Positions 1 to 5,219 of a stretch of 5,219 nt of DNA are shown piece after piece. Source of the stretch: JAIRVZ01 sp031553755 (lineage in GTDB: Bacteria > Bacteroidota > Bacteroidia > Bacteroidales > Azobacteroidaceae); NCBI GenBank assembly GCA_031553755.1, contig JAVBKZ010000110.1:1-5219 (forward strand). The letters are read 5' to 3'. Below the pieces are notes generated by a model. The model searched no databases. It saw only the letters and a list, made by a program, of their open reading frames with translations, and had not been told where the DNA came from. Numbering within the stretch: position 1 is the first letter of the stretch; each line of letters starts with the position of its first letter. Both the position numbers and the translations under genes were made by a program.

Positions 1-71
1 ATCGCAGGAGTCATATCGAAGCATTCGATTGGTAATCAATGCTTTAAAGGTACGAATTCCTGCGGTTTTTT
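1..71. repeat. Nested imperfect palindrome followed by a T-run
   Basis: Bases 1-11 can pair with 56-66. The core is seven uninterrupted Watson-Crick pairs (CGCAGGA at 3-9 with TCCTGCG at 58-64), flanked by A-T and G-T pairs. Inside it, AAGCATT (19-25) pairs with AATGCTT (38-44), and GATT (27-30) pairs with AATC (34-37) around a three-base loop, GGT, with one bulged C at 26. A short TCG/CGA helix (16-18 with 53-55) could join the two stems. Six T's follow at 66-71. On the + strand this could terminate transcription of a gene to the left, but the total length and bulges are larger than in a simple intrinsic terminator. A mobile-element end or a recombination site is also possible. The structure is seen directly; the role is inferred. 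Confidence 0.5.
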
Positions 72-189
72 CCAAACAAAATTCAACTTATTTTCCTGGA
101 AACCAACACTTTAATCATGTTTTGAACGAACTATTGTATATAAATCTAGTGGTACCTTTTATAAATATCCGGAAAAACAACATGGACGC
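72..189. other. AT-rich leader without a convincing gene
   Basis: This stretch lies between the palindrome and the first Met of the Rhs gene. The Rhs reading frame is open back to base 115, because the nearest upstream in-frame stop is TAA at 112-114, so an upstream non-ATG start or a lost 5' portion cannot be excluded. No strong Bacteroidota promoter pair (TTTG with TAnnTTTG at about 20 bases) was found. A loose TAnnTTT-like string occurs at 153-160 but has no properly spaced partner. Confidence 0.4.
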
Positions 190-3100
190 ATGTGCGGAGC
201 CATAGGAGACATGTTAATGCCAGGGTATCCAATAATACCTAATATGTTTACTTGTTACTGTGATCCTAAAAGAGTTGAGACTCATATATATTACTATGCT
301 TTTCTACAATATTTTTGGCAATTAAATTACATAACAGAAAAAAATTATGCTATACTGTATTCTAGTGGTGGAGAAAAAAATACATGGGAATTGCCTTTTA
401 TACCAATAGTTTGTTATGGAGATTTTGATGGAGACGGTATTTGTGATTTTACTAATGGAATAAATACATTTAGTTTTAACAATGCAATAACCTCCTCCGA
501 CTATCTTGTTAAGTCAATTACAGATAATGCGATAAACGAAAGTGTAAATGTCAATTACAGTTATGCATCCAACAAAACAATCCATACTCAAGGCTCGGGG
601 GCAACATTTCCTTACAATGATTTTGCAGGTTCAATTCCTTTAGTTTCATCTGTAGAAACGCCCGATGGTATAGGAGGAAAAAATAAAACAGAATACTCTT
701 ATTCAGGACTGACTATGCACCGACAAGGAAGAGGTTTGCTAGGATTTAAGAATATAACATCTAAAAATGCAACTCAGGGTATTAAATCGACCACGCATTA
801 TAAAGAAACATCTTCGGTTCTTAAATCATGGTTGCCTTATCGCACTGATGTCGCTACGATAGATGGGAGCAAGATTTCTATTATAGGTAAAAAATACGCG
901 TATAAATATCCTGTTTCAGGAAGAACCTTTGGGTATGATTATGTTGAATGCGATACCTTAAGAAATTATGTTGAAAATAAATGTTATTATACAAATAATA
1001 TTTATGATCAGTATGGAAATATGACTTATTCAAACATTTATTACCCTGACAGTTACCGAATTTCTCAATCGATTAATAATACTTATGAAACCAAGGGTTC
1101 TTGGTGTCCATCAAAACTGAAAACAACAAATTATTCGTCTTTTGATTACACCAAAGCTATCAATTATGAGTATGATAATTTAGGAAACCTATTGAAAATT
1201 ATAGAATATCCCGGTAAACCCAAAGCATTAACAACAACGTATGTGCCTAATATTTATGGATTACCTTCAAGTGTTGCTATATCAGCAACAGGGGAAACAT
1301 CAAGAACAAAATCATTTTCGTATGATTCTAAATTCAGGTTTGTAACAGGAACACAAAATGGCTTGGGGCAATCCATCGAATTAAAACACGATGCATTCGG
1401 AAGGATTTTGAAGGAAAAGAATACGACTGCCGGAATAGAAAAGGAGATGGAATACGACCCGGCCGGCTGGTTGAAGAAAATAACGGATTATTCAGGTAAC
1501 ATCACTTCCTTTTACATGAAAAAAGCGGAAAGCAATGCGCCTCAACATGCCAAATACTATACGCTTGCGGAAACTCCCGGAGTTCCCTACTCAAAAATTT
1601 ATTACGATTTGTTAGGCCGGGCCATAAAAACAGAAATGCAGGGCTTTGATTCCAAAATTTTCACAGAAAAAATATACAATGCCAAAGGCCTGTTGGAAAA
1701 AGAAAGCGACCCTTATAAATCAACTCCTGTCTCTTATACAAATTATGAATATGACAAATTCCGACGAATACAAAAAATACAAAACCAACAAAAAATAGTT
1801 ACTTATAATCATGGAGGAGAAATCAGGATAACTTCGGGAGGAAAAGACCGTTGGGAAACAATTGATGATATGGGTTATTTAGAACAAGTAGAAGACGATA
1901 ACGGACAAGTTATAAGCTATACCTACGATGGATTGGGACAACTTAAAACGGTTATCCACAATTCAAAAACATTAGTTTCTATTAATTATGATGAATATGG
2001 ACGACAGAAAACATTGACCGATATTGATGCGGGAACCATCACTTACGATTATAATGCCTTTGGCGAATTAGTGAAACAAACCGACGCCAAGGGGAATACA
2101 TTTACCTCAAAATACGATAATTTAGGAAGGATTACCGAGCAATACACTGCTTCGCAGGGAACAACTTACTATAATTATTATACCGATATCAACAATGCTT
2201 ATCATGGTTTATTAAAATCTGTTTCAGGACCTGATAACATGCAACAAAAATATGAATATGATAAATTCGGACGAATTGTCACTTATACGGATGTTGTTAT
2301 GGGAGAAGAATTTAAAACCAAATATGGTTATGATTCTTATGGAAATGTCATTCTCAATGCCTATCCTTCAGGCTTTACCGTTGAAAACCGGTATAATAAG
2401 GCCGGTTACTTGTATAATATTCTCAATGTCGCTGATGCTAAATCTATTTGGAAATTACAGGAAACAGATGCTAATGGCTCTATAAGAAAAGTCTTGAACG
2501 GAAATGGATTACAAACCGAATACAATTACGACAGCTATAGTGAGCTTACCGAAATAAAAACGGGTAATATACAGCACCTGACGTACAAAATTGACCCCGT
2601 TTCGCACAGTCTAATCAGCGAACGAAAAGATATGAAAAAGAGTATGACCGAAAATTTCCAATACGACAACCTGAATCGTTTATATTCAATCAAATTGAAT
2701 AATGGAGCGGAAAAACTGACAAGATATGAAGACAATGGAAATATCAGTTATAAGTACGATGCAGGCTCTTATTTCTACAACCCTCAAAAAATCCACGCTG
2801 TAAATTCTATACAAGGTAATTCTATCAACCTTTCCGGTCAGGAAATTACATATAATGCACAAAATAAAACATCGAGTATCTCGCAAGGTAATATATCCTA
2901 CGATTTTAAGTATGGAGCAGATGGGCAACGCCGGAAAATGTACCGTAAATTATCAGGAAACACATCACTCGAACGGACTTATTCCCTCAATTACGAACGC
3001 GACCGGATAAGTTCCGGAACAAAAGAAACATTTTACATTCCAACACCAAGCGGACTTTCTGCCGTATTTATAAAAGAAAATGGAAATGCAGGCAATATGT

Positions 3101-4236
3101 ATTACCTTTGTTCCGACCATTTGGGTAGTATAACGGCCATAAGCGATGCTAACGGACAAGTGAAAGAATCTTTTTCTTACGATAGTTGGGGGCGCCGTCG
3201 CAATGCCGGAAATTGGAATGATTACAATGTTGCTACCTCAAATTCACTGCTTAGCAGAGGCTATACAGGTCACGAACATTTGGATGATGTAGGACTGATA
3301 AATATGAACGGCCGGATGTACGACCCGTTGTTGGGGCGTATGTTAGGTCCCGACAATTTAATTCCCGACCCATTTTCATTGCAGGGATATAACCGCTACA
3401 GTTATTGCCATAACAATCCGATGATGTTTATAGACCCTGATGGAGAAAATCCAGTGGCATGGGCTCTCGCGGGATTAATTTATATAGGTAAGCTATGGTC
3501 TGATGGTAAAAAAGCCAACGGTGGAGAATCAAATCCGGTTAAATGGGATTGGAAGCATGCAAATTATACAATTGGGTATAGTTCGCAAGGAAATACAGTT
3601 TATGGCGGAGTTGGTTGGAGTAACGATTATGGAGTCGCAGTTGGGTATGGTTTTAATAACAAACAATGGCAAGGAGGAGCGTTGGTACAAGGTGAACCGG
3701 TAATGGTGCCTTTTAGGCAAACTCAACTAAAGCCCAATGAAATTGAATGTGGACCCGGAATGGCATATAGTACAGCTTATGCAAAACAGTTTGCTGATGA
3801 ATATTTTTGGAAAGGAATTATTAACAGAAATGAAATTTTTGCTGATGGTACTCTTCCCCCAACTGACATTCATGGATATTATTCTATTGTAGGTGATCAT
3901 GTTTATGCTGGTTATGATGAAACATATGGAACTCATAAAAACGGCGTTATTTATTTATATAAAGGGGCTTTTACTTCTAAAGAAGAGTTGTATCTTAATT
4001 TTGGTCATGAATATTTGCATAAAGCGATTCGCAGTCAGTATCCAAATATAAATCCACATGTAGAACATGCTACTATTTACACATGGGAATACAATCAGGC
4101 TGCAAAATGGGGAGCCTCAATACAACAAGAAAGAACTTTGAAAAAATATAATGAGTATAAAAATTATTATAATCCTCAATATAATTATGAGCAATTTAAT
4201 TTCAGAATAAAATCAAAAAGGCCATGGAAAAGATAA
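190..4236 (+). CDS. Rhs/YD-repeat polymorphic toxin with HExxH C-terminal tip
   Basis: This is a 1348-residue Rhs protein. In order it has an FG-GAP-like loop (GDFDGDGICDF, residues 77-87), the SpvB/TcdB-type motif GRGLLGFK (180-187), about a dozen or more YD repeats (272-830), the Rhs-associated core (DHLGS at 976-980, GRMYDP at 1041-1046, NRYSY at 1068-1072, DPDGE at 1082-1086), and a variable C-terminal effector (1087-1348). Rhs proteins of this family form a shell around a toxic tip that is freed by self-cleavage and used against competing cells. The first ATG has no clear ribosome site. ATG 217 has AGGAG at 204-208, eight bases upstream, and may be the better start. No signal peptide follows either start, and the usual long N-terminal leader of Bacteroidota homologues is missing, so the gene may be 5'-truncated. 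The stop overlaps the next gene, a probable immunity lipoprotein. The family call is firm; the toxin activity is inferred. Confidence 0.93.
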   Translation: MCGAIGDMLMPGYPIIPNMFTCYCDPKRVETHIYYYAFLQYFWQLNYITEKNYAILYSSGGEKNTWELPFIPIVCYGDFDGDGICDFTNGINTFSFNNAITSSDYLVKSITDNAINESVNVNYSYASNKTIHTQGSGATFPYNDFAGSIPLVSSVETPDGIGGKNKTEYSYSGLTMHRQGRGLLGFKNITSKNATQGIKSTTHYKETSSVLKSWLPYRTDVATIDGSKISIIGKKYAYKYPVSGRTFGYDYVECDTLRNYVENKCYYTNNIYDQYGNMTYSNIYYPDSYRISQSINNTYETKGSWCPSKLKTTNYSSFDYTKAINYEYDNLGNLLKIIEYPGKPKALTTTYVPNIYGLPSSVAISATGETSRTKSFSYDSKFRFVTGTQNGLGQSIELKHDAFGRILKEKNTTAGIEKEMEYDPAGWLKKITDYSGNITSFYMKKAESNAPQHAKYYTLAETPGVPYSKIYYDLLGRAIKTEMQGFDSKIFTEKIYNAKGLLEKESDPYKSTPVSYTNYEYDKFRRIQKIQNQQKIVTYNHGGEIRITSGGKDRWETIDDMGYLEQVEDDNGQVISYTYDGLGQLKTVIHNSKTLVSINYDEYGRQKTLTDIDAGTITYDYNAFGELVKQTDAKGNTFTSKYDNLGRITEQYTASQGTTYYNYYTDINNAYHGLLKSVSGPDNMQQKYEYDKFGRIVTYTDVVMGEEFKTKYGYDSYGNVILNAYPSGFTVENRYNKAGYLYNILNVADAKSIWKLQETDANGSIRKVLNGNGLQTEYNYDSYSELTEIKTGNIQHLTYKIDPVSHSLISERKDMKKSMTENFQYDNLNRLYSIKLNNGAEKLTRYEDNGNISYKYDAGSYFYNPQKIHAVNSIQGNSINLSGQEITYNAQNKTSSISQGNISYDFKYGADGQRRKMYRKLSGNTSLERTYSLNYERDRISSGTKETFYIPTPSGLSAVFIKENGNAGNMYYLCSDHLGSITAISDANGQVKESFSYDSWGRRRNAGNWNDYNVATSNSLLSRGYTGHEHLDDVGLINMNGRMYDPLLGRMLGPDNLIPDPFSLQGYNRYSYCHNNPMMFIDPDGENPVAWALAGLIYIGKLWSDGKKANGGESNPVKWDWKHANYTIGYSSQGNTVYGGVGWSNDYGVAVGYGFNNKQWQGGALVQGEPVMVPFRQTQLKPNEIECGPGMAYSTAYAKQFADEYFWKGIINRNEIFADGTLPPTDIHGYYSIVGDHVYAGYDETYGTHKNGVIYLYKGAFTSKEELYLNFGHEYLHKAIRSQYPNINPHVEHATIYTWEYNQAAKWGASIQQERTLKKYNEYKNYYNPQYNYEQFNFRIKSKRPWKR
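204..208 (+). promoter_or_regulatory. Possible ribosome binding site for the ATG at 217
   Basis: AGGAG stands eight bases before ATG 217 and only two before ATG 211. It would favour a start at residue 10 of the longest reading frame. Bacteroidota often initiate without such a site, so it does not settle the start. Confidence 0.3.
361..789 (+). other. Remnant SpvB/TcdB-like N-terminal domain of the Rhs protein
   Basis: Residues 58-200 resemble the end of the SpvB/TcdB middle region that precedes the YD repeats in Tc-toxin B-like and Bacteroidota Rhs proteins. There is one acidic FG-GAP/calcium-loop-like motif, with D78, D80, D82 and D86, and then the PDGIGGKNKTEYSYSGL-type strand and GRGLLGFK turn. 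Relatives usually carry several FG-GAP units and a secretion signal before this point. Here only one unit is left, and residues 1-57 match nothing I recognise. Confidence 0.6.
1003..2679 (+). repeat. YD (Rhs) repeat array within the protein
   Basis: Degenerate YD repeats of the form xxYDxxGRxxxxxx recur from residue 272 to about 830. Examples begin at YDQYGN (272), YEYDNLGN (326) and, towards the end, FQYDNLNR (823). Others in between include YTYDGLGQ, INYDEYGR, YEYDKFGR and YGYDSYGN. In solved Rhs and Tc structures these repeats form the beta-strand shell that encloses the effector. The repeats are visible in protein, not as exact DNA repeats, so they are ancient rather than recent duplications. 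Confidence 0.88.
3082..3447 (+). other. Rhs-associated core domain with presumed self-cleavage site
   Basis: Residues 965-1086 carry the conserved Rhs core: DHLGS (976-980), YDSWGRRRNA, GYTGHE (1024-1029), GRMYDPLLGRMLGPDN (1041-1056), YNRYSYCHNNP (1067-1077) and DPDGE (1082-1086). In Rhs and TcC proteins, aspartates of this core form an aspartyl-protease-like site that releases the C-terminal tip. D1045 and D1055 are the candidates here, and cleavage near DPDGE is expected. This is the normal boundary between the conserved shell and the exchangeable toxin. Confidence 0.85.
3448..4233 (+). other. C-terminal effector region, putative zincin-type toxin
   Basis: Residues 1087-1348 follow the core boundary and should be the toxic tip. 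A short hydrophobic stretch (about 1088-1100) comes first. Next is a Gly/Tyr/Asn-rich beta-like linker (1126-1164), then a region with an ECGPG motif at 1186-1190. After it comes a strand (VIYLY, 1253-1257) and a helix carrying HEYLH (1273-1277). Strand then HExxH helix is the layout of zinc metallopeptidases, with H1273 and H1277 as metal ligands and E1274 as catalytic base. The third ligand could be H1290, E1292, H1293 or E1300. The last 30 residues are basic, Tyr- and Asn-rich. The motif is seen; peptidase activity is inferred, and the target is unknown. Confidence 0.55.
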
Positions 4237-5078
4237 AACAAAAAAAGAAATTTAGTACGATTATTTTAGTTTTATGTATTTTTATGAGTTGTTCTCATAA
4301 AAAAGAAATTCATCATACTACTAATACCATAGATAGTTTATTGATTGATTATTATTCATCAAAGAATAATGCATACAAACAAAGTGATAACTATAATAAA
4401 AATCAAACAAATGTAAAAACAAAACATTGCGGAGTTTATAATTATGTCGACAGTTTAGTGATTAACAATAAAATTTTAATATTTAAAAACTTCGAAAAAG
4501 AAAAAATTATCATTCCAGATTCTTTTTTTATAGGTGAATCTTTGTATTTTCCTAATTTAGAGAGCTTTGATACGCGAGAAATGAAAATTCTCCTGAAAGG
4601 TAGAAAAGAATTTAATTTACCTTTACCCCCGGAATTACCTAAAAACATGTTGGAGTATTTATGCAAAAAAGGTATCATGGGAGATTTTTATGAAGACATA
4701 GAGTCAAAGCCCATGTCTGCATATTATTTGGGCAAATTTATTTGTAGTAATTTATTTGACACACGTCTATTATTTTTTGAAAGTACTTGGGATGAAAGGA
4801 AAGGTAGTCTGGACAAATTTTTACTTATCAATACAAAAAACAAGGCTGTAAAGTCAGTTATTGAAGTTGCTAGTTTTGTATCTGGTCGTGGAGAAGCGTT
4901 TAAGACTAAAACACGAACAAATAAAAAATATTTTTATATTCAAACTGAATTTTTGGCAAGTGATTGTATCAGAGAAGAATTACCAATAGAAGAAATGTCT
5001 GAAATCCCCAAAAATATAGAATTCTACACTCAATTCTATTTTGATGAAAACGGTTATGTAAAGTTTGTGGAGGAATAA
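4224..5078 (+). CDS. Putative lipoprotein, candidate immunity protein
   Basis: This is a 284-residue protein that I do not recognise as a named family. Its N-terminus has basic residues (KIKQKKK), a hydrophobic core (about 12-20) and FMSC with Cys at 23, which fits a lipoprotein signal peptide. No acidic surface-export signal follows the Cys (SHKKE), so the mature protein may face the periplasm. The rest is Lys/Glu- and aromatic-rich, with strand-like stretches near 175-235 and at the end (FYTQFYFDENGYVKF). The ATG lies inside the end of the Rhs toxin gene, with a 13-base overlap in another frame and no clear ribosome site of its own, which suggests translational coupling. Position directly behind a polymorphic toxin tip, low GC and lipidation point to an immunity protein acting in the envelope. 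That role is inferred from context only. Confidence 0.8.
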   Translation: MEKIKQKKKFSTIILVLCIFMSCSHKKEIHHTTNTIDSLLIDYYSSKNNAYKQSDNYNKNQTNVKTKHCGVYNYVDSLVINNKILIFKNFEKEKIIIPDSFFIGESLYFPNLESFDTREMKILLKGRKEFNLPLPPELPKNMLEYLCKKGIMGDFYEDIESKPMSAYYLGKFICSNLFDTRLLFFESTWDERKGSLDKFLLINTKNKAVKSVIEVASFVSGRGEAFKTKTRTNKKYFYIQTEFLASDCIREELPIEEMSEIPKNIEFYTQFYFDENGYVKFVEE

Positions 5079-5219
5079 AAATTATCCATTACAAGCAACC
5101 AAGGCACTCTTCGGGCTACAGAAACTAATTTTTGGGGTTATGTTAGAGACAATAGTTTTGGAGGTAATGTAGTTTATGAAACATTAGATCCTCTTTATGT
5201 TCTAATAACCGGTGCATTA
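5079..5219 (+). pseudogene. Start-less open frame running off the right edge
   Basis: Directly after the lipoprotein stop, in the same frame, 47 codons stay open to the window edge. The translation is protein-like, with ETNFWGYVRDN, GGNVVYETLD and PLYVLITG, and it changes character from the Lys-rich lipoprotein before it. No ATG, GTG or TTG occurs in this frame here, so it has no visible start. It could be the displaced 3' part of another gene, such as an orphan toxin tip or a second lipoprotein fragment, or a read-through extension. One other frame, from 5080, is open to a TAG near 5170 but looks less like protein. The family is not recognised. Confidence 0.4.

Noticed and set aside
3..64. 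Possible tRNA or attC site from the paired ends and a TACGAAT string
   Set aside because: The span is only 62 bases with no anticodon arm and a mismatched T-arm. The ends do not match the attC consensus (GTTRRRY / RYYYAAC).
121..160. Bacteroidota promoter (TTTG at 121-124 and TAnnTTT-like at 153-160)
   Set aside because: The gap is 28 bases, too long for the usual spacing of about 20, and the second box lacks the final G.
2..205. Open frame on the + strand (second frame) through the leader, ending at TAG 203-205
   Set aside because: It has no recognisable motif, overlaps the palindrome and T-run, and its composition is not protein-like. It could be the tail of an upstream gene but cannot be supported.
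2535..3159. Minus-strand open frames of 64-80 codons opposite the Rhs repeats
   Set aside because: They lie antisense to a clearly coding region and have no recognisable motif or gene context. They are shadows of the Rhs frame.
3503..3936. Small open frames on both strands over the toxin tip
   Set aside because: They overlap the Rhs frame, which continues with sensible motifs through the region, and show no independent coding signal.
4137..4204. Internal promoter for the lipoprotein gene (TTTG at 4137 and TAATTTCA at 4197)
   Set aside because: The spacing is far too long and the second box is a poor match. Coupling to the toxin gene is simpler.

Overview
The window looks like a piece of a Bacteroidota genome, probably Bacteroidales. 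The evidence is low GC, a very large Rhs/YD-repeat protein whose core motifs (GRMYDP, LGRMLGPDN, NRYSY, DPDGE) have the form typical of that phylum, a neighbouring lipoprotein, and starts without strong Shine-Dalgarno sites. No rRNA, tRNA, CRISPR array or transposase was seen.

Layout. Bases 1-71 hold a nested, imperfect palindrome ending in a six-T run. Bases 72-189 are an AT-rich leader with no convincing gene. Bases 190-4236 encode a 1348-residue Rhs polymorphic toxin: a shortened SpvB/TcdB-like N-terminal part, a long YD-repeat array, the Rhs-associated core ending at DPDGE, and a 262-residue C-terminal effector region. That region contains an HEYLH (HExxH) motif, so I read the warhead as a possible zinc metallopeptidase. 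A 284-residue lipoprotein at 4224-5078 overlaps the toxin stop by 13 bases and is the obvious immunity candidate. Right after its stop, 5079-5219 is an open frame with no start codon that runs off the window; it may be a displaced fragment of another gene or toxin tip.

How the parts fit. The Rhs shell would encapsulate and deliver the C-terminal effector, and the lipoprotein would protect the producer or its kin in the cell envelope. Composition is mosaic: the Rhs core is near 40-50% GC in the lines counted, while the N-terminal part, the toxin tip and the lipoprotein gene fall to 13-35% in most counted lines. This is the usual mark of exchangeable tip/immunity cassettes. The N-terminal end lacks a signal peptide and most of the usual leader, so the gene may be 5'-truncated, a silent cassette, or misread at its start.
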